A DNA stretch of 6,650 nucleotides, from NCBI GenBank assembly GCA_903938955.1, contig CAJAFJ010000214.1:1-6650 (forward strand). Direction: 5' to 3'. The position numbers and the translations under genes were made by a program. Source of the DNA: an uncultured beta proteobacterium. GTDB lineage: Bacteria; Pseudomonadota; Gammaproteobacteria; Burkholderiales; Burkholderiaceae. The notes beneath the pieces were generated by a model that was not told the origin of the DNA, did no database searches, and worked only from the letters and a program-made list of their open reading frames with translations. Positions 1 to 6,547 of the stretch are shown piece by piece (position 1 is the stretch's first letter; every line of letters begins with the position of its first letter).

Positions 1-392
1 CGATCAAGAAAAAAATTGGGTCGGCCTTTCCGGGCAGTGAAGTGCTGGAGATGGAAGTCCGCGGCCGCAACCTGTCAGAAGGTGTGCCGCGCAGCTTCAC
101 GATCTCAAGCAACGAAATCCTGGAAGCCCTGACCGACCCGATCAACAACATTGTGTCGGCCGTCAAAAACGCGTTGGAGCAAACGCCCCCCGAGCTGGGT
201 GCTGACATTGCCGACCGCGGCATGATGCTCACCGGCGGCGGCGCCCTGTTGCGTGACCTGGACCGTTTGCTGGCCGAAGAAACCGGCCTGCCGGTGCTGG
301 TGGCGGAAGACCCTCTGACCTGCGTGGTGCGGGGTTGCGGCATGGCACTGGAGCGGATGGACCGCCTGGGCTCCATTTTCACCAGCGAATAA
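1..392 (+). CDS. mreB: Rod shape-determining protein MreB, C-terminal part (5' end outside window)
   Basis: This is the carboxy-terminal ~129 residues of MreB, the actin-like ATPase that forms membrane-associated filaments and directs lateral cell-wall synthesis in rod-shaped cells. The reading frame is already open at position 3 and runs to a TAA at 390-392, so the gene starts upstream of the window. Diagnostic stretches are [13 protein letters not shown] near the left edge, SNEILEAL, and the nucleotide-binding motif LTGGGALL (LTGGGA at 228-245), followed by [17 protein letters not shown], close to the E. coli MreB C-terminus as I remember it. mreC starts 15 bp downstream on the same strand, consistent with a shared transcript. 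The promoter is not in the window. Identification is very secure; only the partial nature limits it. Confidence 0.97.
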   Translation, partial: IKKKIGSAFPGSEVLEMEVRGRNLSEGVPRSFTISSNEILEALTDPINNIVSAVKNALEQTPPELGADIADRGMMLTGGGALLRDLDRLLAEETGLPVLVAEDPLTCVVRGCGMALERMDRLGSIFTSE

Positions 393-407
393 GCGTCAGG
401 TGCAGCG

Positions 408-1327
408 ATGCCTCTAGGTACGCTAGACGGCACAGCGCCCGCGTTCTTCCGGCAGGGCCCCTCGGCCCTGTCCAAACTGATTTTCTTCAGTGCGCTGGCC
501 CTGTTTTTAATGGTGGCCGATACCCGGCTTGAGATTGCCAAGCCCGTGCGCGTGGCCTTGGCCACCGCGCTCTACCCGGTGCAATGGCTGGCCATGCGCC
601 CGGTGGTGTGGACTCAAACCAGCGGCAAGTACCTGGAGACGCTGACCACGTCCCAAGCCAGCGAAGAAGCGGCACGCCGTCAATTAGGCTTGCTGTCGCA
701 GCGCGCCAATCAAGTCGAGCACCTCACGCTGGAGAACACGCGCCTGCGCCAACTGCTGGCCCTGCGTGAACGCTTGACCACGCCCTCCCAGTCCGCGCAG
801 GTGCTCTACACGCCGCTGACCCCTACACCCGCAAAGTCATCATCGACCGGGGTCAGGCCGCAGGCGTGGTGGCCGGTTCGCCGGTGCTGGATGAAGCCGG
901 CGTGCTGGGCCAGGTGACCCGGGTCTACCCGCTGATCAGTGAAGTCACCCTGGTGACCGACCGGGACCAGGCCATTCCGGTCATGAACACCCGCACCGGC
1001 GCACGCGGTGTCGCGTTTGGTGACTCGGCCCTGCGGGCCAGCGGACTGGAGCTGCGCTTCATGTCCGCCAACGCTGATGTGCAAGCCGGTGACCTGCTCA
1101 CCACCAGTGGCGTGGACGGCGTTTACCCGCCCGGCCTGCCGGTGGCCCGAATCGCCAAAGTGGAGCGCCGCGTGGACTCGGCCTTTGCCCGCATCACCTG
1201 CACCCCGCTGGCGCTGGTCGCGGGCGTCGGGCACGTCATGGTGCTGCAACCGGTGACGACGCAAATGACCCCGCGCCCCACCGAGCCTACGCCCCTGACC
1301 CCTCTCAAGAAAGGCGGCAAAAAATGA
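408..1327 (+). pseudogene. mreC: Rod shape-determining protein MreC, interrupted by an apparent one-base frameshift near 816
   Basis: MreC is a bitopic inner-membrane protein whose periplasmic beta-rich domain links MreB, MreD and PBP2. The first frame (from ATG 408) gives a short cytoplasmic N-terminus, a membrane segment at about residues 22-38, a coiled-coil-like stretch at about 74-122 (rich in E, Q, L, R) and ends its recognisable homology at QVLYTP (residue 136). The homology then resumes in another frame from 818 with DPYTRKVIIDRG and continues through VLGQVTRV, LVTDRDQAIPV and GDLLTTSGVDGVYPPGLPVA to a TGA at 1325-1327. Restoring one base at 816-817 gives about 306 residues, a normal MreC length, and would turn the join into PxDPYTRK. 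Read literally, the first frame runs into unrelated sequence and stops at 915-917. A weak AGG at 398-400 precedes the start by 7 bases. Both halves are well conserved, so a sequencing or assembly error is as likely as a true mutation. The gene overlaps mreD by 4 bases. Confidence 0.9.
1307..1314 (+). promoter_or_regulatory. Ribosome binding site for mreD, inside the end of mreC
   Basis: The purine run AAGAAAGG lies 9 bases upstream of the mreD ATG at 1324 and encodes part of the lysine/glycine-rich MreC tail. Together with the ATGA stop/start overlap (1324-1327) it supports ATG 1324 as the start and suggests that mreD translation is coupled to termination of mreC. This is read from the sequence; use of the site is inferred. 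Confidence 0.6.
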
Positions 1328-1854
1328 TCATGCGCCCGGGCCATCAACTGCTGCTGCCAGCCAACCCCCTGTTTATTTGGGGCAGCCTGCTGGTCACGCT
1401 CATTCTGGTCATGCTGCAAAACATGGGACCCTGGGGCCGCGCCGCCTGGCTGCCGGATCTGCTCGCCCTGGTGTTGGTGTTCTGGAGCATTCACCAACCG
1501 CGACGCATCGGCGTCGGTGTGGCCTTCTTTTTCGGGCTGTTCATCGATGTGCATCAGGGCGCGATGCTGGGCCAGCATGCCCTGAGCTACACGGTGCTGA
1601 GCTTTCTGGCGATCGCGATTCACCGTCGGCTGCTGTGGTTTCCAGTGCCCTCGCAGGCCTTGCAGGTGTTGCCGCTGTTTGTCGCCATGCACGCGATTGA
1701 GCTGATCGCGCGCCTGCTGTCGGGCGCGGCCTTCCCTGGTTTTCTGCTGGTGCTGGCCCCTTTGATTGAGGCCCTGCTGTGGCCGGTGGTGAGCGTGATT
1801 CTGCTGGTGCCGCAACGCAGAACCCCCAACCCCGATGCCCATCGCCCGCTCTAA
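1324..1854 (+). CDS. mreD: Rod shape-determining protein MreD
   Basis: MreD is a small polytopic inner-membrane protein of the elongasome that works with MreB, MreC, RodA and PBP2. The 176-residue product is strongly hydrophobic with about six likely membrane segments (about 15-32, 41-55, 62-77, 86-105, 112-132 and 138-163). It carries the family-typical stretch PDLLALVLVFW followed by HQPRRIG and GLFIDVHQG (71-79), then LGQHALSY, all matching beta-proteobacterial MreD as I recall it. ATG 1324 is chosen because it overlaps the mreC stop as ATGA and has a good upstream purine run; an in-frame ATG at 1330 is a possible alternative. The hydrophilic tail PQRRTPNPDAHRPL ends 3 bases before mrdA. 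Because translation is probably coupled to mreC, the frameshift there, if real, could also lower MreD output. Confidence 0.95.
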   Translation: MIMRPGHQLLLPANPLFIWGSLLVTLILVMLQNMGPWGRAAWLPDLLALVLVFWSIHQPRRIGVGVAFFFGLFIDVHQGAMLGQHALSYTVLSFLAIAIHRRLLWFPVPSQALQVLPLFVAMHAIELIARLLSGAAFPGFLLVLAPLIEALLWPVVSVILLVPQRRTPNPDAHRPL

Positions 1855-1857
1855 ACC

Positions 1858-3876
1858 ATGATGGAGATGCGTAACATTGAAGCCGACCTGTCTCGGTTTC
1901 GGGCCCGCGTGCTGGCGGCCAGCTTCATTGTGGTGGTCTGCTTTTTACTGGTCGCCGCCCGGCTGGTCTATCTGCAGGTGATCCGCCATGACGACCTGAT
2001 GGAGCAGGCCGAAAACAACCGCACCGCCATCGTGCCGATCGTGCCCAACCGGGGGCTGATTCTGGACCGCAACGGCATTGTGCTGGCCTCCAACTACTCG
2101 GCCTACACACTGGAAGTCACGCCCTCCAAAATTGGCAATCTGGAGCAAACGATGGATGACCTGGCCCAGGTGCTGGACATCACGCCGCGTGACCGGCGCC
2201 GCTTCAAAAAGCTGCGCGAAGAGTCCAAAAGTTTCGAGTCTCTGCCCCTGCGCACCCGCCTGAGCGATGAAGAGGTCGCCAAATTTGCCGCCCAGCGCTA
2301 CCGTTTTCCGGGCGTGGACATCAAGGCCCGGCTGTTTCGCAACTACCCCTATGGCGAGCTGGCCAGCCATGTGATTGGTTACATCGGGCGCATCAACCAG
2401 TCCGAAAAAGACAAGCTGGACGACTCCGATGAGCAAGCCAATTACCGCGGCACGGAGTACATCGGCAAGCTCGGTGTCGAGCAAAGTTTTGAGGCCCAGC
2501 TGCACGGCGTCACCGGCGTGGATTCGATGGAAACCTCGGCCGGTGGCCGTGCCACCCGCATACTGGCCAGCAGCCCGGCCACCCCGGGCAACACCGTCAA
2601 GCTGTCCATCGACATCAAACTGCAGCACTTGGTAGAGACCTTGTTTGGCGAGCGCCGGGGTGCCCTGGTCGCCATCGAGCCCAAGACCGGCGAGGTGCTG
2701 GCCTTTGTCAGCAAACCCACGTTTGACCCCAACCTGTTCGTCGAAGGCATCGACAGCGAAAGCTGGCAAGCCCTCAACGAGTCGCCCGACAAACCCCTGC
2801 TCAACCGGGCGCTGCGCGGCACCTACCCGCCCGGCTCCACCTACAAACCGTTCATGGCGCTGGCGGCGCTGGAGACCGGCCTGCGCAAGCCGGAGCAATC
2901 GATTGCCGACCCCGGGTTTTTCATGCTCGGCAACCACCGTTTTCGCGACGACAAAGAGGGCGGGCACGGCATGGTCAACATGTACAGCTCCATCGTCCAT
3001 TCCTGCGACACCTACTACTACTTGCTGGCGAACGACATGGGCGTGGACGGCATTCACACCCAAATGCAGCGCTTTGGTTTTGGCGACCTGACCGGCATCG
3101 ACATCTTCGGCGAAGTGCGCGGCCTGCTGCCCTCAACCGACTGGAAACGCCGGGCCTACAAGCGCCCCGAGCAACAAAAATGGTATGCCGGCGAAACCAT
3201 CTCGCTCGGCATTGGCCAGGGCTACAACAACTTCACCATGCTGCAACTGGCCTCGGCCACCGCCACGCTGGCCAACAACGGCGTCAAGATGAAACCGCAT
3301 CTGGTGAAAGAAGTGGTGGACATCATGACGCATGCCCCGACCACCACCACACGGGAATCGGGGGGCCAAGCCGTGGCCAAAGCCGCGAACATTGAGATCA
3401 TCAAAAAAGCCATGGTGGGCGTGAACATTGAAGGCACCTCGGCGTCGAGCTTTCGGGGTGCGCCCTACACCAGCGGCGGCAAGACCGGCACGGCGCAGGT
3501 GATTCAGATCAAGCAGAACGAGAAATATTCAGCCTCGAAAATTGACGAGCGCCACCGCGATCACGCGCTGTTCACGGCCTTTGCGCCGGCAGAAGACCCG
3601 CAAATTGTCATCGCCATCATTGTGGAAAATGCCGGTTTTGGCGCCCAAAACTCCGCCCCGATTGCGCGCCGGGTGATTGATTACTGGCTGATGAAGCAGT
3701 ACCCCAGCGTGGAAGACATTGCCGCCGTGCAAAAAGCCCAGGCCACGACGCCGATTGGCAAGCCCCGCCCAATCGCCGAGGTGCCTTGGCCACCGGGCGC
3801 TCCCGCCATCGCACCGGCGCCGGTCCCGGCCGCCAGCGCAGCGCAAACCAGCGCCTCCGCCGTCAAGCGCCCGTAA
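1858..3876 (+). CDS. mrdA: Penicillin-binding protein 2 (elongation-specific peptidoglycan D,D-transpeptidase MrdA)
   Basis: PBP2 is the monofunctional class B transpeptidase that cross-links new peptidoglycan along the side wall, in complex with RodA and MreC/MreD. The 672-residue product has a short cytoplasmic N-terminus, one membrane anchor at about residues 18-39, a pedestal/dimerisation domain starting around NRGLILDRNG (64-73), and a C-terminal transpeptidase domain. All three active-site motifs are present: STYK with nucleophile Ser327 and Lys330 (YPPGSTYKPF), SCD at 382-384 (the SxD form usual in PBP2), and KTG at 542-544 (SGGKTGTAQV). These positions nearly equal those of E. coli PBP2 (633 residues). 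The extra length is mainly a proline/alanine-rich tail from about residue 628. No Shine-Dalgarno sequence precedes ATG 1858, but the mreD stop is only 3 bases away, so re-initiation is likely; ATG 1861 and 1867 are alternative starts. The 3' end overlaps the convergent cyclase gene by 14 bp. rodA does not follow. Confidence 0.97.
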   Translation: MMEMRNIEADLSRFRARVLAASFIVVVCFLLVAARLVYLQVIRHDDLMEQAENNRTAIVPIVPNRGLILDRNGIVLASNYSAYTLEVTPSKIGNLEQTMDDLAQVLDITPRDRRRFKKLREESKSFESLPLRTRLSDEEVAKFAAQRYRFPGVDIKARLFRNYPYGELASHVIGYIGRINQSEKDKLDDSDEQANYRGTEYIGKLGVEQSFEAQLHGVTGVDSMETSAGGRATRILASSPATPGNTVKLSIDIKLQHLVETLFGERRGALVAIEPKTGEVLAFVSKPTFDPNLFVEGIDSESWQALNESPDKPLLNRALRGTYPPGSTYKPFMALAALETGLRKPEQSIADPGFFMLGNHRFRDDKEGGHGMVNMYSSIVHSCDTYYYLLANDMGVDGIHTQMQRFGFGDLTGIDIFGEVRGLLPSTDWKRRAYKRPEQQKWYAGETISLGIGQGYNNFTMLQLASATATLANNGVKMKPHLVKEVVDIMTHAPTTTTRESGGQAVAKAANIEIIKKAMVGVNIEGTSASSFRGAPYTSGGKTGTAQVIQIKQNEKYSASKIDERHRDHALFTAFAPAEDPQIVIAIIVENAGFGAQNSAPIARRVIDYWLMKQYPSVEDIAAVQKAQATTPIGKPRPIAEVPWPPGAPAIAPAPVPAASAAQTSASAVKRP

Positions 3877-4897
3877 CCCGGTCCCGCCCGGTCTGCTTGG
3901 ACTGGTACAGTGCCGCATCGGCACGCTCCACCAGGGCTTGCGCATCGTCACCGGGTTTGAGCACCGCCACACCGGCCGACACCGTCACCGTCAGTACCAC
4001 TTCCTGGGTGCGCCGATCACGAATTTTCATGGAACGGGTCTTCAAACGCACGATCTCGGCCAGCGCCATGGCGGCTTCCCGCGTGCTTTGGGGCATCAAA
4101 ATGGCGAACTCTTCCCCGCCATAGCGGGCACAGGCGTGGCTCGGGTTCGTCACGCAGCTGCGCAAGACCTCGCCCAGCGCCTGAATCACGCGGTCGCCCA
4201 TGACGTGGCCATGGGTGTCGTTGACCTTTTTAAAGTGATCAATGTCGAGCATGATCAGGCCATGCACTTTGCCGGACTCGGTAGGCTCGGCCAGCATCAA
4301 GGCCAGTTGTTGATCAAAGCCCTTGCGATTCAACACCCGCGTCAGGGGGTCCAGCACCGCTTCGTCGCGCGCGCGCACCAAATCCCGCTGCAGCAAATCC
4401 ATTTCCTGGCGACTGGTCAGCAGTTGCTGCTGTAGCGCCTGAGCCGAGCTGCGCATGTGCGCCGTGTCGGCCAGCGCCTGCGTCACCAGCGCGGACATGG
4501 CCGTTACGTCCTGGTTGGTCAGCGCCGCCGACAAGCCCTGCAACTGTTCCCCGAAAGCGCCCGCGTGATCGCCCGTGCGCAAGGCGCTCTCGGCGATGCC
4601 CACCATCACACGCTGAAACTCACCACTGATGCGGTGCATGGCGGCCGGATCAACGTCCGCCACATAAGTCTGGTACAGCTGACCGATCAGCTCGTCACTG
4701 AGTCGGACCTGCTTCTGGGTCAGCTCCTCAATGGCCTGCGTCAGGCGGGTGTTGATACCCGACGCGAATTCGTACCAGACCGTGAACGACACCGGGTTGA
4801 ACGCCGCATCGTGTTGCCCCATCAAGGCCAGTACGCGCCTGAGCAGTTCAGCGCTTTGCTCTTTTGTTTCTTTGTATCGCAAGAGGATCTCCAACAT
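3863..4897 (-). CDS. GGDEF-domain protein, probable diguanylate cyclase
   Basis: This is probably an enzyme that makes cyclic di-GMP from two GTP. The 344-residue product has a mostly helical N-terminal region of about 170 residues with no obvious membrane segment or signal peptide, a coiled-coil-like linker (about 145-180), then a GGDEF domain from LDPLTRVLNRKGF onward. Catalytic features are present: Asp218 in LDIDHFKKVND, Asn226, Asp235 and the signature GGEEF at 260-264 (RYGGEEFAIL), with ERADAALYQSK near the end. The inhibitory I-site RxxD expected just before GGEEF is replaced by NPSH, so classical product inhibition is unlikely. ATG 4897 has no clear Shine-Dalgarno sequence. A TTG at 4882 (codon 6) has GGAG six bases upstream and could be the real start. 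The gene begins 21 bp after the transporter stop, suggesting co-transcription. The signal sensed by the N-terminal region is unknown; I do not recognise it as a named sensor domain. Confidence 0.9.
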   Translation of the reverse strand: MLEILLRYKETKEQSAELLRRVLALMGQHDAAFNPVSFTVWYEFASGINTRLTQAIEELTQKQVRLSDELIGQLYQTYVADVDPAAMHRISGEFQRVMVGIAESALRTGDHAGAFGEQLQGLSAALTNQDVTAMSALVTQALADTAHMRSSAQALQQQLLTSRQEMDLLQRDLVRARDEAVLDPLTRVLNRKGFDQQLALMLAEPTESGKVHGLIMLDIDHFKKVNDTHGHVMGDRVIQALGEVLRSCVTNPSHACARYGGEEFAILMPQSTREAAMALAEIVRLKTRSMKIRDRRTQEVVLTVTVSAGVAVLKPGDDAQALVERADAALYQSKQTGRDRVTGA

Positions 4898-4918
4898 AGG
4901 GGGCTTATTTTGCAGCAG

Positions 4919-5677
4919 TCAACGCAAAAAGGCGTCATAGCCGGTTTTTAAAATCAGCGCGCTCACCACGCCGATGAACACGACGCGCACAAAGCCCGTG
5001 CCATGTTTGAGCGCCAGGCGGGTGCCCAGCAAGCTCCCCACCACATTGGCCACCGCCATGGCCACGACAAAATGCCACCAGACATGACCTTTGATGACGA
5101 AAAGAATCAGCGATGCCACGTTGGTGGTGGTGTTGATCAGCTTGGCGCTGGCCGAGGCACTCAAAAAATCGTAGCCCAGCAGGCGCACAAACAAGAAGAC
5201 CAAAAAGCTGCCCGTGCCCGGCCCAAAGAATCCATCGTAAAACCCGATACCCGCGCCGATGGCGCAAGCCACCAACGTCTCTTGGCCGCCCGAAAAGCGC
5301 GGCGCATGGGTGCGGCCCAGGTCTTTTTTAAACAGCGTGTAAATCAGCACCGCCAGCAGAATGAGCGGCAACAGCTGGCGCAAAAAATGGGGTGACACCA
5401 CCGTCACCAGCCAGGCCCCGGCAAACGCGGCCACAAAACCGGCCCCCGCAGCGGGCAACAACGCGGCCCAACGCATCTCAACCCGGCGGCTGAATTGCCA
5501 AGTGGCAAAAGCCGTGCCCCAGACCGAGGCACCCTTGTTGGTGCCAAACAGCGTGGCCGGGGGCGCGGTGGGGAAGACGGCGAACAGGGCGGGCACCAGA
5601 ATCAAGCCGCCGCCGCCCACAATTGAATCAATAAAACCAGCCAACAGCGATGCCAGCGAGACAATGAACAGTTCCAT
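4919..5677 (-). CDS. TSUP (TauE/SafE, YfcA-like) family membrane transporter
   Basis: This is a probable inner-membrane permease of the TSUP family (sulfite exporter TauE/SafE superfamily), whose characterised members move sulfur-containing or organic anions; the substrate cannot be read from sequence. The 252-residue product is hydrophobic throughout with roughly eight membrane segments. It has the two-repeat pattern typical of the family: GFIDSIVGGGG (14-24) and TNKGAS (46-51) in the first half, GFYDGFFGPGTGSF (145-158) and AKLINTTTNVAS (178-189) in the second. The second motif is very similar to E. coli YfcA. The frame stays open to an upstream ATG at 5731, but that 18-codon extension (charged, starting MGWRGAQKGEK) lacks family character. 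ATG 5677 puts the first membrane helix at the N-terminus, as expected, although its Shine-Dalgarno sequence is poor. The gene lies 97 bp after the outer-membrane gene and 21 bp before the cyclase. Family call is secure; substrate is unknown. Confidence 0.92.
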   Translation of the reverse strand: MELFIVSLASLLAGFIDSIVGGGGLILVPALFAVFPTAPPATLFGTNKGASVWGTAFATWQFSRRVEMRWAALLPAAGAGFVAAFAGAWLVTVVSPHFLRQLLPLILLAVLIYTLFKKDLGRTHAPRFSGGQETLVACAIGAGIGFYDGFFGPGTGSFLVFLFVRLLGYDFLSASASAKLINTTTNVASLILFVIKGHVWWHFVVAMAVANVVGSLLGTRLALKHGTGFVRVVFIGVVSALILKTGYDAFLR

Positions 5678-5734
5678 GCCGGCATTGTCGCACCCGGATT
5701 TTTCGCCTTTTTGCGCGCCTCGCCACCCCACTCA

Positions 5735-5748
5735 CGTCAACGCTGACG
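5735..5748. promoter_or_regulatory. Inverted repeat upstream of the transporter gene, resembling one upstream of the outer-membrane gene
   Basis: CGTCA, a 4-base spacer ACGC, then TGACG form a perfect 5-bp inverted repeat about 58 bases upstream of the transporter ATG at 5677. It shares the core GTCAA..CGCTGAC with the repeat at 6400-6417. It could be an operator or a short RNA hairpin; it has no T-run beside it, so it is a poor terminator. The match is visible, the function is speculative. Confidence 0.25.
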
Positions 5749-5774
5749 CGGGCGTGATGGCAAGGCGGTGCGGG

Positions 5775-6377
5775 TTAAAACTGGTAGCCGATACCGACCG
5801 TGCCGAGGGTTGCATAGGGCTTGAACGATCCGCCCTCAATACTCTTGGTTTTGAATTCGGTTTGCGCAAACTCCACCTGGAAAAACAGGTTTTTATCCAG
5901 CTTGGCACGCATACCCAAGCCATAGCCCACCCCTTCAAAGTCCTCGCTGGCACTGGACCCGTTACCAGAAACCTCAACCTTCATCCCGTGGTAGGCCAAC
6001 TTGGCGTAGACCAGCGTTGAGTTGCTGAAGGCATAACCGGGCTCGATATAGACCGAATACATATCTTTGCCCTTCACTTCAAAGCTGTTGCCGCCTGACG
6101 AAAACGACCCGCCCTTCAAATCCCCCAGGTGGTAAGTTACACCCAGACCCAAGACGGCACTGTTGCTCAGAACAAAACCATAGCCAGCCTGCAGACTCGC
6201 ATTTTGTGAGTGGTCACCTATTTTCAGGGAACCATCGACGGTGCTGACATCGGTGGATGCGTTGGCCAGATGGCCGTTCAAAGCCACACCGAAACCGGCA
6301 AAATTCTGAGCTTGAGCAAACGCTTGTGGTGACACCAACGTGGCGGCAATGGCGGCGGCAATAAGAACTCGTTTCAT
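5775..6377 (-). CDS. Small outer-membrane beta-barrel protein with signal peptide (OmpA/OmpW-like porin family)
   Basis: This is a 200-residue exported protein predicted to fold as a small beta-barrel in the outer membrane. The N-terminus is a classic Sec signal peptide: MKR, a hydrophobic alanine-rich core, and a likely cleavage after AFA (residue 21), leaving a mature protein of about 179 residues. The mature part has alternating hydrophobic/polar stretches separated by glycine/serine/asparagine-rich turns, for example SLQAGYGFVL, SVYIEPGYAF, LVYAKLAYHG, GYGLGMRAKL and LFFQVEFAQTEF. It ends in a strand closing with GIGYQF; a terminal phenylalanine is the usual signal for BAM-dependent outer-membrane insertion. 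The size suits an eight-stranded barrel of the OmpA-like beta-barrel domain type, without a peptidoglycan-binding domain. A good ribosome binding site lies 7 bases before ATG 6377. Role (channel, adhesion or structural) cannot be told from sequence. It is transcribed toward the transporter gene but is separated from it by 97 bp. Confidence 0.85.
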   Translation of the reverse strand: MKRVLIAAAIAATLVSPQAFAQAQNFAGFGVALNGHLANASTDVSTVDGSLKIGDHSQNASLQAGYGFVLSNSAVLGLGVTYHLGDLKGGSFSSGGNSFEVKGKDMYSVYIEPGYAFSNSTLVYAKLAYHGMKVEVSGNGSSASEDFEGVGYGLGMRAKLDKNLFFQVEFAQTEFKTKSIEGGSFKPYATLGTVGIGYQF

Positions 6378-6384
6378 GTTTAAA

Positions 6385-6391
6385 CCTCTTC
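6385..6391 (-). promoter_or_regulatory. Ribosome binding site of the outer-membrane protein gene
   Basis: On the minus strand GAAGAGG lies 7 bases before ATG 6377. It fits the anti-Shine-Dalgarno pairing well and fixes the start used for the signal peptide. It is the clearest ribosome binding site among the minus-strand genes here, in keeping with an abundant envelope protein. Confidence 0.7.
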
Positions 6392-6399
6392 AAGTGGAC

Positions 6400-6417
6400 G
6401 TGTCAATACGCTGACAC
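6400..6417. promoter_or_regulatory. Inverted repeat just upstream of the outer-membrane gene
   Basis: GTGTCA, six bases ATACGC, then TGACAC form a perfect 6-bp inverted repeat 23 bases upstream of ATG 6377, next to the ribosome binding site. It would lie in the 5' leader if transcription starts farther upstream. It could be a regulator-binding site or a leader hairpin affecting translation. A shorter version with the same core lies at 5735-5748, upstream of the transporter gene. Confidence 0.3.
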
Positions 6418-6453
6418 ACGGAAAACAGCCCCGAACGACCTGTCCCGGCGCCT

Positions 6454-6481
6454 ATTTTTCCGGCAAGGTCCCACTTTGCAA
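6454..6481 (-). promoter_or_regulatory. Weak candidate sigma-70 promoter for the outer-membrane gene
   Basis: On the minus strand TTGCAA (6481-6476) and AAAAAT (6459-6454) are separated by 16 bases, each matching the consensus at four of six positions. Transcription would begin near 6447, leaving a leader of about 70 bases that contains the inverted repeat and the ribosome binding site. The match is weak, and the only support beyond it is the suitable location between the terminator at 6516-6547 and the gene. Confidence 0.2.
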
Positions 6482-6515
6482 TTGCCAATTCTCAACACAT
6501 GAGAGGCTTGAAATG

Positions 6516-6547
6516 AAAAAAGGCACCGGGGTTGCCGGTGCCTTTTT
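6516..6547. terminator. Strong factor-independent terminator hairpin, usable on both strands
   Basis: GGCACCGG (6522-6529) pairs perfectly with CCGGTGCC (6535-6542) around the 5-base loop GGTTG. The stem is flanked by A6 (6516-6521) and T5 (6543-6547), giving a 13-bp perfect stem if the A/T flanks pair. The T-run on the minus strand is slightly longer (six), so it best serves a minus-strand gene entering from the right of the window, insulating the outer-membrane gene downstream. No gene in the window ends here on the plus strand. Confidence 0.85.

Noticed and set aside
866..1327. Second half of mreC as an independent gene starting at GTG 866
   Set aside because: The MreC homology in this frame begins earlier (818, DPYTRK), there is no convincing ribosome binding site, and the fragment lacks a membrane anchor, so it is the remainder of one mreC gene.
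1945..3063. Long open frame on the minus strand opposite mrdA
   Set aside because: It is the antisense shadow of a high-GC gene; the plus strand encodes a complete PBP2 with all catalytic motifs, while the minus-strand product has no recognisable features.
3910..3924. Perfect hairpin GTGCCG-CAT-CGGCAC near the mrdA end, considered as a terminator
   Set aside because: It lies inside the conserved ERADAALY codons of the GGDEF domain and has no adjacent T-run, so it is explained by codon choice.
5678..5731. Extended N-terminus for the transporter from ATG 5731
   Set aside because: The extra 18 residues are charged and unlike TSUP proteins, whose first membrane helix begins at the N-terminus; ATG 5677 fits better.
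6387..6409. Consensus -35 TTGACA on the minus strand (6406-6401)
   Set aside because: A -10 element at proper spacing would fall at the start codon of the outer-membrane gene, placing the transcript start inside the gene; the hexamer is part of the inverted repeat instead.
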